This document shows positions 1-9,600 of a DNA stretch of 64,000 nt, one piece after another; position 1 is the stretch's first letter, and each line of letters opens with the position of its first letter. Source of the DNA: Thiohalocapsa sp. (lineage in GTDB: Bacteria > Pseudomonadota > Gammaproteobacteria > Chromatiales > Chromatiaceae); the NCBI GenBank assembly GCA_028277725.1, contig JANQFX010000106.1, positions 1 to 64,000 on the forward strand. Direction: 5' to 3'. Under the pieces are notes generated by a model that was not told where the DNA came from, did not search any database, and was given only the letters and a program-made list of their open reading frames with translations. The translations under genes and the position numbers were made by a program.

Positions 1-374
1 GGATTGAGTTCGATGTAGCGCTGACAGAGCAGCAGGTAGGTTTCGGCCTGAATCAGCGAGGATTTGTAGCGGCCATCCCACAGGGTGCCGGTGCGCCCGT
101 AGGCGCGATTAATGTACTGCACGTAGCGGCGACCAACGGAGATGAGCAGTCGCGGCACGCCCGCGGCGTGCTCGGGCGTCAGCAGCAGGTGGACGTGATT
201 CGTCATCAGCACGTAGCCGTGCAACCGGCAGTGCTCTCGCGCCAACGCCTCTGTCAGCCAACCGAGATAGGCGAGCCGGTCTTGATCCTCGAAGAAGCAG
301 GCCGCCCAGTTGTGTCCGCGCTGCACGATGTGTAACGGCAATCCGTCAATATGAATGCGTGTGCGTCGAGGCAT
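1..374 (-). CDS. REP-associated tyrosine transposase (RAYT, IS200-like), truncated at window edge
   Basis: The protein starts MPRRTRIHIDGLPLHIVQRG and runs off the left edge after about 124 residues, so the C-terminus is not visible. Residues 59-65 (NHVHLLL) hold the HUH metal-binding pair H60 and H62 of Y1 transposases. The stretch RYVQYINRAYGRTGTLWDGR (from residue 83) is typical of RAYT proteins. In this family the enzyme nicks single-stranded REP hairpins and is usually domesticated rather than a free insertion sequence. Just upstream of its start lies a pyrimidine-rich tract, 405-480. The family call is firm; whether the gene is intact cannot be seen. Confidence 0.88.
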   Translation of the reverse strand, partial: MPRRTRIHIDGLPLHIVQRGHNWAACFFEDQDRLAYLGWLTEALAREHCRLHGYVLMTNHVHLLLTPEHAAGVPRLLISVGRRYVQYINRAYGRTGTLWDGRYKSSLIQAETYLLLCQRYIELN

Positions 375-404
375 GTCCTAAGCCTAGCAGAAATTGAGCC
401 TGGC

Positions 405-480
405 CCCTTTTTCGGGCCCCTTTTTCGTGCCTTTTTCTCTTTTTCTCTCCTTTTTCTCCTGCCCTTTTCCTGCCTTTTCC
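405..480. repeat. Pyrimidine-rich microrepeat tract upstream of the transposase
   Basis: The plus strand here is almost pure C/T. GGCCCCTTTTTC is repeated, followed by degenerate CCTTTTTC and CCCTTTTCC units. I see no protein-like reading frame. Tracts containing GAGCCTGGCCCC next to T runs often lie beside RAYT genes, so this may be an associated REP-type remnant, but I see no clear REP hairpin. The rest of 481-603 holds nothing I recognise. Confidence 0.45.
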
Positions 481-603
481 TGAGGCCGGTGTCTTCTCCC
501 TGTCTTTCCTTTGCGTCGTTGCACCTCTGCGCGGGCTTCTGCTCGAAGGGCCGAGTGCAGTTCGGCGATTCCGGGCGGGCTCACCCCGCTGGCCGGGCCG
601 GAC

Positions 604-1368
604 CTAGCGGCTGAGTTCGGCCAGCCGCAGGGTGCGGTCGAACAGGGGCTCCAGCGAGGCGTCGTGGCTGACGAAGATCAGGGTCGAGCCGGCCGCCGCG
701 CATTCGTCGAACAGCAGTTGCACGAAGGTCTTGCGGCGGTTGGCGTCGAGCGAGGACGTGGGTTCGTCGGCGATGATCAGCTCCGGCGCGCCCATCAGGG
801 CGCGGGCGGCGGCGACGCGCTGCTGCTGGCCGACGCTGAGCTTGGGGACGGGCTGGCGGAGCAGGGCGGGTTCGGCGAGGTCGAGGTGGCCGAGCAGGCG
901 CTTGGCCTCGGCGCGCAGGCCGGTGCCGCGGGCCAGGGCGCGTCCGCGGCGCAGCGCGGAGAAGCGGCAGGGCAGGAGGACGTTGTCGACGATGCCGAGG
1001 TAGGGGATCAGGTTGAACTGCTGGAAGATGTAGCCGACGTGGTCGGCGCGGAAGCGATCCCGCGCCGGACCGGACAGGGTCTCCAGCCGCTCGCCCAGCA
1101 CCCGCACGCTGCCGGCGCGGGGCAGGGTGACGCCGGCGAGCAGGCCGAGCAGGGTGCTCTTGCCGCTGCCGCTCGGGCCCTCGATGAACAGCCGCTCGCC
1201 GCGGTGCACGCGCAGCTCGTCCAGGGCCAGGGTGTCCGGCAACCTGCGGTGCCAGCGAAAGCGCAAGCCGTCCAGAGCGACCACCGGCCCGACGTCCCGC
1301 ATGGCGTCCGCGTCCGGGCTGTCCGGCATGGCGTTCGGGCTGTCCGCGCCCATGGCGTCGGCGCTCAC
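604..1368 (-). CDS. ABC transporter ATP-binding protein of the LolD/MacB type, partner of the ZrgA-like protein
   Basis: This is a 254-residue cytoplasmic ABC ATPase. Walker A is GPSGSGKST at residues 64-72. A Q-loop region (IFQQFNLIPY), the signature LSVGQQQR and Walker B LIIADEPTSSLD follow. I chose the GTG at 1368 because it overlaps the TGA of the upstream gene (GTGA), which suggests translational coupling; an ATG at 1353 is the alternative. It is the last gene of the zinc operon. ATPases of this type normally pair with an FtsX/MacB-like permease, but none follows: the next gene is the transposase. Homologous zinc-regulated clusters (zrg in Vibrio) pair a DUF2796 protein with such an ATPase and a permease. 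Confidence 0.82.
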   Translation of the reverse strand: MSADAMGADSPNAMPDSPDADAMRDVGPVVALDGLRFRWHRRLPDTLALDELRVHRGERLFIEGPSGSGKSTLLGLLAGVTLPRAGSVRVLGERLETLSGPARDRFRADHVGYIFQQFNLIPYLGIVDNVLLPCRFSALRRGRALARGTGLRAEAKRLLGHLDLAEPALLRQPVPKLSVGQQQRVAAARALMGAPELIIADEPTSSLDANRRKTFVQLLFDECAAAGSTLIFVSHDASLEPLFDRTLRLAELSR

Positions 1369-1964
1369 AGGTCCAGCAGATGGCGCTCGGCGGTGAGTTC
1401 CGCGCCGCGCTGGCCAGCGGAGGTAATGAGCTGCACGCGCAGCGACTCGGTGCCGGGGAAGACCTCGAATACGCGCACATCGAGCTGGTTCAGCGACACC
1501 GGGTTGGCACAGGTGAAGGCCCACTCGCCGTGACCGTCGGCGTGGTGGTCGTGGTCGTCTTCGTGGCCTGCCTCGTGCTCGTGCTCCTCGTGCTCCCCGA
1601 GGTCGAGCGTCACCTGGCTCGAGATCTGCACGCACTCCGCCTCCGCGTTCGGCACGAACAGGGCCGCGCCGTCCTCAAGCTGCTCGCGGGCGGCGGTGAT
1701 GGCGGCACGCTCCTGCGCGTTGTGCGGCGGGTGCTCGAAGCCCACCAGGTTCATTGCCGGGCTGGTCAGTTCCACCAGCAGGGAATCGGCATCGATGGCG
1801 ACGTTGAGCTGCGCGATGCCGTGGACATGGGTGCCGTGCTCGCGGTGGGGCTCGCGTTGTTCGTGTTGGGGGTGCGCGTGGTCGTGTGCATGCTCGCCCG
1901 CGATGGCCGGTAGCGCCAGGCTCGCCAGCGCGGCGATGGTGGTCAGGGTGTGCGTCATCGACAT
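1365..1964 (-). CDS. DUF2796 zinc-binding periplasmic protein, ZrgA-like
   Basis: This 199-residue secreted protein has a signal peptide (about residues 1-22, TIAALASLALPAIAG) followed directly by a His-rich mature N-terminus (GEHAHDHAHPQHEQ, later REHGTHVHG). A second acidic/His loop, HEEHEHEAGHEDDHDHHADG, lies near the middle. This is the DUF2796 layout, in which His clusters bind zinc in the periplasm. The ATG at 1964 follows an AGAGGA ribosome-binding site and gives a proper signal peptide. It lies 34 nt after zur and overlaps the ATPase gene by 4 nt. Zinc binding is inferred from composition, family and context. Confidence 0.85.
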   Translation of the reverse strand: MSMTHTLTTIAALASLALPAIAGEHAHDHAHPQHEQREPHREHGTHVHGIAQLNVAIDADSLLVELTSPAMNLVGFEHPPHNAQERAAITAAREQLEDGAALFVPNAEAECVQISSQVTLDLGEHEEHEHEAGHEDDHDHHADGHGEWAFTCANPVSLNQLDVRVFEVFPGTESLRVQLITSAGQRGAELTAERHLLDL

Positions 1965-1998
1965 GGTCGTGTCCTCTGGGCGTACGGAGCGGGTTGGG

Positions 1999-2457
1999 TC
2001 AGCGGTCGTTGCGGCGCTTGTCCGAGCAGTCGGAGCAGGTGCCGAGGACCTCGACGACGGGGCGGCTCGGCTGGAAACCGGTCTCCTCGGCGGCGCTCTG
2101 CAGGCTGCCGGCGATGGCCGCGTCCTCCAACTCCGCAACGCAGCCGCAGCCGGAGCAGATCAGGAACTGGCTGGCGTGAGGATGCTCCGGGTGGGTGCAG
2201 CCGATGTACGCGTGCAGTGTTTCGAGTTTGTGCACCAGGCCCTGGGCCAGGAGCCAGTCCAGGGCCCGATACACGGTCGGCGGTGCGGCTTTGCCACCGT
2301 CGCGCACCTGGTCCAGGATCTCGTAGGCACCCACGGGGCGCTCCGCGCGGCAGACCAGCTCAAGCACGCGGCGGCGTTGGGCGGTGAGGCGCACGCCGCG
2401 CTCGGCGCAGAGCGATTCGGCGCGGGCCAGGGCTGCGGTCAGGGTCTGTTCGTCCAT
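1999..2457 (-). CDS. zur: Zinc uptake regulator Zur (Fur family)
   Basis: This 152-residue Fur-family repressor has an N-terminal winged helix (VRLTAQRRRVLELV, then PPTVYRALDWLLAQGL) and a C-terminal dimerisation/metal domain. Structural zinc ligands are the two CxxC motifs, CSGC and CSDC. The linker H and C in HAYIGCTHPEHPH fit a regulatory zinc site. Its position between znuB and the ZrgA-like gene indicates Zur rather than Fur or PerR. It represses zinc uptake genes when zinc is sufficient. It lies 45 nt downstream of znuB in the same operon, so it is probably autoregulated. Confidence 0.93.
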   Translation of the reverse strand: MDEQTLTAALARAESLCAERGVRLTAQRRRVLELVCRAERPVGAYEILDQVRDGGKAAPPTVYRALDWLLAQGLVHKLETLHAYIGCTHPEHPHASQFLICSGCGCVAELEDAAIAGSLQSAAEETGFQPSRPVVEVLGTCSDCSDKRRNDR

Positions 2458-2502
2458 CAGTTTGCGAGGTCGTTGTGGGGTGGGCTCGGCACGGGGTTGG
2501 TG

Positions 2503-3342
2503 TCAGCCGCGCTGGAGGCGCCCGAGGCGTCGGCGCAGCCCGGCGGCCAGGGCCGAGACCAGATACAGCGCACCGGCCAGCAGGATGATGGTCGGCCCCG
2601 GCGGTAGATCCGGCGCGTAGGACAGGGCGAGTCCGCCGCTGGTGAGCCCGGCGCCGAGTAGCGTCGCCGTGGCCATCATGCCGGTGATCGAGTGGGTCCA
2701 CTGGCCCGCCATGGCCGCCGGCAGGGTCAGCAGCGCGATGACGAGAATCAGGCCCACCACCTGGATCATCAACACCACCGTCAGGGCCACCAGCACCAGC
2801 AGCAGCAGGTACAGCGTGGAGACCGGCACGCCGCGCAGGCGCGCGAACTCTTCGTCGAAGGTGACGGCGATGAAGTGGCGATACAGCAGCCCCACTGCCA
2901 GCAGCAGGGCCAGATCCAGCGCCGCCATGAACCAGAGCTCCCGCGTCGGCACCAGCAGGATGCTGCCGAACAGGAAGCTCATCAGGTCCGTGGCGTAGCC
3001 AGGCGTCTGCGAAATGAACAGGATGCCCACCGCCATGCCGATGGCCCAGAGGGCGCCGATGGCCGTGTCCTCCCCGGTGCGCCAGGCGAGCCGCACCCAG
3101 CCGATCAACAGCGCCGAGACCACGGCGGCGCCGAGGGCGCCGAGCAGGGGGTCGAAGCCGAAATAGGCGCCCGCGCCCATGCCCCCGAGCACCGAGTGGG
3201 CGATGCCGCCGGCGAGGAAGCTGATGCGCTTGACGACCACGAAGGGGCCGATCAGCCCGCAGCCGAGGCTCGCCAGCAGCCCGGCCAGCAGCGCCTGGCG
3301 CAGGAAGGGCTGCTCGACGACGGCACTCAGGAACTCACCCAT
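2503..3342 (-). CDS. znuB: Zinc ABC transporter permease ZnuB
   Basis: This 279-residue integral membrane protein belongs to the ABC-3 metal permease family. It begins MGEFLSAVVEQPFLRQALLA and has about eight hydrophobic segments, with characteristic stretches GLLASLGCGLIGPFVVVKR near the N-terminus and GVPVSTLYLLLL in the second half. It forms the membrane channel for zinc delivered by ZnuA and powered by ZnuC. The ATG at 3342 overlaps the end of znuC by 8 nt, which argues for this start over in-frame codons further upstream. Confidence 0.95.
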   Translation of the reverse strand: MGEFLSAVVEQPFLRQALLAGLLASLGCGLIGPFVVVKRISFLAGGIAHSVLGGMGAGAYFGFDPLLGALGAAVVSALLIGWVRLAWRTGEDTAIGALWAIGMAVGILFISQTPGYATDLMSFLFGSILLVPTRELWFMAALDLALLLAVGLLYRHFIAVTFDEEFARLRGVPVSTLYLLLLVLVALTVVLMIQVVGLILVIALLTLPAAMAGQWTHSITGMMATATLLGAGLTSGGLALSYAPDLPPGPTIILLAGALYLVSALAAGLRRRLGRLQRG

Positions 3343-4144
3343 GCGCCGCCTCGTGTGCCTCGGCGGGCGGTGGATGGTCGTGATGGATGTGCCTGACGTC
3401 TTCGCCATACAGGGCGCGGATGGTTTGCCCGTCGATGGCGTCGGTGGTGTGGCAGATCAGGGTGCGGTTGAGGCAGGCGACGCGGGTGACATAGCCGGAG
3501 ATGAAGCCGATGTCGTGGGACACCACCAGGATGGTGAGCCTGCGGTTCAGGGCAGCGAGCAGCTCGAAGATCTCGCCCTCGATGCGCTGGTCGATGTTGG
3601 CGGTGGGCTCGTCCAGGATCAGCAGCTCCGGCTCCGATGCAAGGGCGCGGGCCAGCAGCACGCGCTGCATCTGGCCGCCGGAGAGGGTGCCGATCTGGCG
3701 GCCGTGCAGGTCCGCCGCCTCCACCTCCGCCAGTGCGGCGGCGGCGGCGTCCCGGTCCGTTCGGCGCCAGCGCCCGAGTCGCAGGCCCGGGCGTTCGCCC
3801 TCGCCTGCACGCCGCTTGCTCGATAGGCCCAGGCCGAAGCGGCTCATCAGCACGACCTCCTCGACGCTGATGGGGAAGTCGCGGGAGAAGCCGGGATACT
3901 GCGGCACATAGCCGATGCGCCGTCGCGCCCGCCACGCCGGCTCCCCGAGCACGCGGATGCGGCCGCTGCTCGGCTTCAAGAGCCCCAGGATCAGCCGCAG
4001 CAAGGTGCTCTTGCCGCCGGCATTGGGCCCGACGATGCCGAGGAACTCACCGCTGGCGACGCGCAGGTCGACCCCCTGCAGCACCGGCGTGGCGGCGTAG
4101 CTGAAGGACAGCTGCTGGATGTCGACCGCCGCTGCCGTGCTCAT
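3335..4144 (-). CDS. znuC: Zinc ABC transporter ATP-binding protein ZnuC
   Basis: This 269-residue ABC ATPase energises ZnuB. Walker A is GPNAGGKST, the signature is LSGGQMQR, Walker B is LLILDEPTANID and the switch His lies in VVSHDIGF. The C-terminus is His-rich (HIHHDHPPPAEAHEAAHG), a common trait of zinc systems. Between the Q loop (VPQYPGF) and the signature is an Arg-rich insertion (about residues 105-130). The ATG at 4144 overlaps the znuA stop (ATGA), so znuA, znuC and znuB are translationally coupled. Confidence 0.95.
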   Translation of the reverse strand: MSTAAAVDIQQLSFSYAATPVLQGVDLRVASGEFLGIVGPNAGGKSTLLRLILGLLKPSSGRIRVLGEPAWRARRRIGYVPQYPGFSRDFPISVEEVVLMSRFGLGLSSKRRAGEGERPGLRLGRWRRTDRDAAAAALAEVEAADLHGRQIGTLSGGQMQRVLLARALASEPELLILDEPTANIDQRIEGEIFELLAALNRRLTILVVSHDIGFISGYVTRVACLNRTLICHTTDAIDGQTIRALYGEDVRHIHHDHPPPAEAHEAAHG

Positions 4145-5235
4145 GGCGCCGGTTCGGGTCTGCCGGCGATCAGGTCCGCGAGCCGGTGCAGGCTTCCGGC
4201 CAGGTCCGTGGAGAGCGGGTCCACCGACTCGACCCGGCCATCGATGGCCCGGGCCACCTGTTCCGCGGCGCGCTGGTCGAATTGGGGTTGCACCAGGATA
4301 ACCTGGGCCTCGTTGGCGCGGGCCTGTTCGATGAGTGCGGTCAGGCGCCGTGCGCCTGGGGCCTTGCCCTCGTGCTCGATGGGCACCTGCGTCAGCCCGT
4401 AGGCATCGGCAAAGTAGCCCCACGCGGGATGGTAGACCAGAAAGCTGCGCTGCTGCAGCCCTGTGAGGCGGTCCGTCAGTTCGGCATCCAGCGCGGCCAA
4501 CTCCGCGTCGTAGGCGGCCTGGTTGCGCCGATAGGTGTCGGCGCCTTCGGGGTCCAGCTCGGTCAGGGCGTCGCGGATGGTCTCGGCCATGTGTCGCACC
4601 AGGCGCGGGCTGGTCCAGACGTGAGGGTCCATCGCGTCGTGCTCGTCGTGCCCGTGCTCGTCGCGCCCGTGCTCATCATGTTCGTGTGCGTCGTTGCCGT
4701 GCCGCTCCTCACCATGCCCATGCGCCTCGTGGCCATGGTCCTCATGCGGCCCATGTGTGTGCGCCTCCTGCGGGCGCAGATCGATGCCGTCGCGCAGGTC
4801 CAGGACCGGCATGTCGGTGTTCGCGGAGCGGATGCGCTTCATCCAGGCGTCCTCGAAGGGGACGCCGATGCGCAGATACAGGTCCGCGTCCGAGAGTGCG
4901 GCGATCTGCCGCGGCGTCGGCTCGTAGGTGGCCGGGCTCTGGCCCGGCTGGACCATGGTGTGCACGCGCACCCGCTCGCCGCCGACGCGCTCCGCGAAGG
5001 CCCGCTGCGGCAGCACGCTGACGAACACATCCAGAGGTTCCTGCGCCGGAGTGTCGGCCCGTGCCTGCAAGGGCGTGAGCCCCCAGGCCAGCAGGGCGAG
5101 CAGCAGTGCCAGGCTCATGTTGTGCCCCAGACCTCGCTGTTCTGACGCGCGAGAGAGCCCGGAACGGGGGGCAGGCCGCATCCGCGTGGTACGGATCGGT
5201 TGTGCCGGGTACAAGGTGTCTGCTGGGCTGTGCAT
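4141..5235 (-). CDS. znuA: Periplasmic zinc-binding protein ZnuA
   Basis: ZnuA is the solute-binding component that captures zinc in the periplasm. Features are the hydrophobic secretion segment MSLALLLALLAWG, the first metal-ligand region, a long His/Asp/Glu-rich loop (EAHTHGPHEDHGHEAHGHGE and beyond), then DPHVWTSPRLVRHMAE, YHPAWGYFADAYGL and IEHEGKAPG. The start is uncertain. ATG 5235 (364 residues) has a GAGAGA Shine-Dalgarno match and gives a basic region before the hydrophobic core. ATG 5181 and ATG 5118 (325 residues, no basic n-region) are alternatives. It is the first gene of the operon and diverges from the efflux genes. Confidence 0.93.
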   Translation of the reverse strand: MHSPADTLYPAQPIRTTRMRPAPRSGLSRASEQRGLGHNMSLALLLALLAWGLTPLQARADTPAQEPLDVFVSVLPQRAFAERVGGERVRVHTMVQPGQSPATYEPTPRQIAALSDADLYLRIGVPFEDAWMKRIRSANTDMPVLDLRDGIDLRPQEAHTHGPHEDHGHEAHGHGEERHGNDAHEHDEHGRDEHGHDEHDAMDPHVWTSPRLVRHMAETIRDALTELDPEGADTYRRNQAAYDAELAALDAELTDRLTGLQQRSFLVYHPAWGYFADAYGLTQVPIEHEGKAPGARRLTALIEQARANEAQVILVQPQFDQRAAEQVARAIDGRVESVDPLSTDLAGSLHRLADLIAGRPEPAP

Positions 5236-5271
5236 TGGAATCTCTCGCTCAGGTATCGCAGGCTCAAAGAC

Positions 5272-5284
5272 GTAACTGTATAAC
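5272..5284. promoter_or_regulatory. Candidate Zur box upstream of znuA
   Basis: GTAACTGTATAAC is an imperfect palindrome (GT-A at the left, T-AC at the right). It resembles the GTTATA-TATAAC core of gammaproteobacterial Zur sites and lies just upstream of znuA in an otherwise GC-rich stretch. The match is partial, and the site is assigned mainly by position. Confidence 0.35.
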
Positions 5285-5550
5285 GATCGCATTCGCGCTG
5301 CCTAGAACGATGCCCCATACCATGCCGACGGAGACCAGGCCCTGAGGGCAGTGGCACTGGCCATCGGCGAGGGTGCCCGCGACCAGGATCTGCCATATCG
5401 AGCCAGGGCGGAGGGCCGCGATCGCGTCGTTGTGGGTTGCGCCTGTCGTCCTCCGGGCCTTTGGCCTGATCGGGCACCGAAATTCCCAGGGTCACCCCTA
5501 CATCGACACAGATCCACCCGCACCAACCACCGAGCCCGCTGACCTCCACC

Positions 5551-6669
5551 ATGCGTATCCTCGCCGTCCTGCTGCTGTTCGTCTCCGCCGTGACCACCAC
5601 CGCGAGCGCGGCGCCGGGCGTCATCGTGGCCGAGGTGCGCGAGGCGCCCTGGGCGGATCGCACCGAGGCGCTCGGCACCCTGCGGGCCAACGAGTCCGTG
5701 GTCATCACCGCCAACGTCACCGAGACCATCTCGGCCATCCACTTCGAGGACGGCGAGCGGGTGGCTCGGGGTGACTTGCTGGTGGAGATGACCAGCGCGG
5801 AAGAGAACGCGCTGCTGGAGGAGGTCCGAGCCCGAGTCGCCGAGGCGGAGCGCCAATTCCGGCGGGTGCAGTCGCTGGTGTCCAGCGGCTCGGCGTCGGT
5901 CTCGCTACTGGACGAGCGCCGACGCGATCTGGACACGGCGCGCGCCTCGCTGGTGGCCGTCGAGTCCAGGCTCAAGGATCGGGTGGTGAAGGCGCCCTTC
6001 GCCGGCGTCGTTGGACTGCGCAACATCAGCCTAGGCGCCCTGGTGGAGCCGGGGGACACCATTACGACCCTGGACGACGACCGGGTCATGAAGCTGGACT
6101 TTCCGGTGCCCAGCGTCTTCCTGCCCTCCCTCGCGCCCGGGCTCGCCATCGAGGCGGTGGCCCCGGCCCTGGGCGGGCGCGTCTTCGAGGGTGGGATCGG
6201 CAACATCGATACTCGCGTCGATCCGGTCACCCGCTCGGTGCAGGTGCGTGCGCTCATCCCCAACGACGACCGGCTGCTGCGGCCGGGGCTCCTGATGCGG
6301 GTGGAATTGCTGCGCAACCCCCGCGACGGCCTGGCCATTCCGGAGGAGGCGTTGATGCCCCGCGGCGAACGGCAATACGTGCTGGTGCTGGCCGAGGGCG
6401 AGGACGGCGAGACCCTGGCCGAGCGTCGCGAGATCGGTATCGGTGCGCGTCGACCGGGGCAGGTGGAGGTCGTCTCCGGGCTCAGGGTGGGGGAGCGGGT
6501 CATCACCCACGGCGCGGACAAGGCCAAGCCCGGCGAGGCCGTGAGCGTGCTCGCGGTGGACGACGGCTCCCGGTCGTTGGCGCAGATGCTCGCGTCGGAG
6601 TCGGCGGGGATCGAGGGCGACGGCGGAGAGGGAGCCGACGCGGCGGCCAGCGCCGGAGCAAAACCATGA
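5551..6669 (+). CDS. RND efflux periplasmic adaptor subunit (membrane fusion protein)
   Basis: This 372-residue adaptor has a Sec signal (MRILAVLLLFVSAVTTTASA) and no lipobox. The lipoyl/barrel-sandwich halves are recognisable as ANVTETISAIHFEDGERVARGD and later VKAPFAGVVGLRNISLGALV. They are separated by a helical hairpin (residues about 88-135). It bridges an inner-membrane RND pump to an outer-membrane TolC-like channel. The next gene overlaps by 4 nt (ATGA) and encodes the pump; no outer-membrane channel gene is adjacent. The substrate cannot be deduced. Confidence 0.92.
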   Translation: MRILAVLLLFVSAVTTTASAAPGVIVAEVREAPWADRTEALGTLRANESVVITANVTETISAIHFEDGERVARGDLLVEMTSAEENALLEEVRARVAEAERQFRRVQSLVSSGSASVSLLDERRRDLDTARASLVAVESRLKDRVVKAPFAGVVGLRNISLGALVEPGDTITTLDDDRVMKLDFPVPSVFLPSLAPGLAIEAVAPALGGRVFEGGIGNIDTRVDPVTRSVQVRALIPNDDRLLRPGLLMRVELLRNPRDGLAIPEEALMPRGERQYVLVLAEGEDGETLAERREIGIGARRPGQVEVVSGLRVGERVITHGADKAKPGEAVSVLAVDDGSRSLAQMLASESAGIEGDGGEGADAAASAGAKP

Positions 6670-9600
6670 TCCTGTCCGATGTCTCCGTGCGTCGCCCGGT
6701 GTTGGCGACGGTGCTGTCGCTGCTGCTGGTGGCCTTCGGTCTGGTGGCCTTCGACCGTCTGCCGCTGCGGGAGTACCCCGACATCGACCCGCCCGTGGTC
6801 TCGGTGGACACCGTCTACCCCGGCGCCGCCGCCAATGTGGTGGAGACGCGCATCACCCAGCCGATCGAGGATCGCATCGCCGGGGTGGAGGGCATTGAAA
6901 CCATCGAGTCCGTGTCGGAGGACGGTCGCTCCAAGATCAACATCGAGTTCGACATCAGCCGCGACATCGACGGCGCCGCCAACGACATCCGCGACCGGGT
7001 GTCGGGCATCCTGGACCAGCTGCCGGTGGAGGCGGAGCCGCCGGACATCCAGAAGGTGGACAGCAACGAGGACGTCATCATGTGGCTGAACCTGGTCAGC
7101 GACCGGATGACCGTGCCGGAGCTGACCGACTACGCACGCCGCTACCTGGTGGACCGCTTCTCGGTGCTGGACGGCGTCGCGCGGGTGCGCATCGGTGGCG
7201 ACCAGACCTATGCGATGCGCGTCTGGCTGGACCGCAACGCCCTGGCCGCCCGCGGGCTGACCGTCGCCGACATCGAGGCCGCCCTGCGCGACGAGAACGT
7301 GGAACTGCCGGCGGGCAGCGTGGAGTCCCTGAAGCGACAGTTCAGCGTGCGCACCGAGCGCAAGTTCCAGACCCCGGAGCAGTTCGCGCGCCTGGTGGTG
7401 GCGCGCGGCGAGGGCGGTTACCTGGTTCGGCTCGGCGACGTCGCCCGCGTCGAACTCGGCACCGAGGAGGACCGCACGGTGTTCCGCGGCAACGGCGTGC
7501 CCATGATCGGGCTCGGCATCATCAAGCAGTCCACCGCCAACACCATTGCCGTCGCGGACCTGGCCAAGGCCGAAATGGCGCGTATCAACCCGACCCTGCC
7601 CGAGGGCATGGCCATCAAGCAGTCCTACGACACCTCGGTGTTCGTCAAGGACGCCATCAAGGAGGTCTACAAGACGCTCAGCATTGCCATCGGGCTGGTG
7701 GTGCTGGTGATCTTCCTGTTCTTAGGATCCGTGCGGGCCATGCTGGTGCCCGCCGTCACCGTGCCGGTATCGCTGGTCGCCACCTTCACGGTGCTGCTGG
7801 CGCTCGGCTTCTCGGTCAACATCCTCACCCTGCTGGCGCTGGTTCTGGCCATCGGTCTGGTGGTGGACGACGCCATCGTGGTGCTGGAGAACATCCACCG
7901 GCGCATCGAGCACTACGGCGAGACGCCCCTGGTGGCCGCCTACCGCGGCACCCGGCAGGTGGGTTTCGCGGTCATCGCGACCACCGTGGTGCTGGTGGCC
8001 GTGTTCGTACCCATCGCCTTCCTGCAGGGGGATGTCGGGCGCCTGTTCACCGAGTTCGCCCTCACCATGGCGGCGGCCGTCGGCTTCTCGACCGTCGTCG
8101 CCCTGTCGCTGTCGCCCATGCTGGCGTCCAAGATCCTGCCGCCCGCGCAGGGCGACGGTGTGCGGCGGGCGAGTCTCAGCGCCGGGGTGGACTGGGTGTT
8201 CGACCGAGTGCGCCGGGGCTACGGCGTGCTGCTGCGCTTCTTCCTGCGGCAGAAGTGGCTGGTGATGCTGCTGTTCGCGGCCACCGTTGCCTGGGCCTTC
8301 TGGCTGTTCGAGCAGATCCCGCAGGAGTACGCCCCCGGGGAGGACCGTGGCGCCTTCTTCGTGCTGGTGAACGGGCCCGAGGGCGCGTCCTTCGGCTACA
8401 TGGAGGCGTACATGGACGAGATCGAGCGGCGCCTGCTGCCCTACGCCGAGTCCGGCGAGGCCATGCGCGTGCTGATGCGCACGCCGCGGGGCTTCGGTGC
8501 CGGCGAGGTCTACAACACCGGCATCGTCATCATGGTGATGGCGCCCTTCGGCGAGCGTCGCTCGAGCTTCGTGGTGATGGATGAGATCCGCGCCGAGCTG
8601 TCCGATCTGCCCGGCGTACGCGCCTTTCCGGTCATGCGCCAGGGCTTCGGCGCTCGGATCCAAAAGCCGCTCCAGTTCGTCATCGGCGGCGGTACCTACG
8701 AGGAGCTGGCCGCCTGGCGCGACCGGCTGCTGGCCGAGATCGACACGTCCAACCCGGGCCTCGTCGGCATCGACTGGGACTACAAGGAGACCAAGCCGCA
8801 GCTGCGCGTCGAGATCGACTACGACCGCGCCGCCGATCTGGGCGTGACGGTCAGCACCATCGGCCGCACGCTGGAGACCATGCTCGGCTCGCGCAAGGTG
8901 ACCACCTACATCGACGCGGGCGAGGAGTACGACCTGATCTTGGAGGGCGAGCGCGACGCCCAGCGCACCCCGGCGAGCCTGGCGAACATCTATGTCCGCT
9001 CCACCCGTAGCGGGGAGCTGATCCCACTCTCCAATCTGGTGCGGGTCACCGAGATAGCCGACTCCAATGCGCTCAACCGCTACAACCGCCTGCGCGCCAT
9101 CACCATCGAGGCCAATCTGGCCGACGGCCTGGCCCTGGGCGATGCGCTCGCCTACCTGGAGGGCCTGGTGGCCGAAAACCTGCCGGAGCAGGCGATCGTC
9201 GACTACAAGGGCCAGTCGCAGGACTTCCGCAGTTCCGGCGGCGGCATCCTATTCGTGTTCCTACTCGGCGTCGCCGTGGTCTACCTGGTGCTGGCCGCAC
9301 AGTTCGAGAGCTGGGTGCATCCGCTGGTGATCATGCTCACGGTGCCGCTGGCCATGGCCGGCGCCCTGTTCGGGCTCTGGATCACCGACCAAACGCTCAA
9401 CATCTACAGCGAGATCGGGCTCATCATGCTGGTGGGCCTATCGGCCAAGAACGGCATCCTCATCGTCGAGTTCGCCAACCAGCTGCGCGACCAGGGCAGG
9501 GCCTTCCGCGACGCCCTCATCGAGGCCGCCGACGTGCGCCTGCGGCCCATCGTCATGACCGGCATCACCACCGCCGCCGGCTCCATCCCGCTGCTGCTCA

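Noticed and set aside
405-480. CRISPR or tandem-repeat array
   Set aside because: The units are short, degenerate and pyrimidine-rich, with no regular spacer length and no cas genes nearby.
581-1480. Long Arg/Pro/Ala-rich open frames on the minus strand opposite and beside the ABC ATPase
   Set aside because: They are out-of-frame shadows of the ATPase and ZrgA-like genes, with GC-driven composition and no domain.
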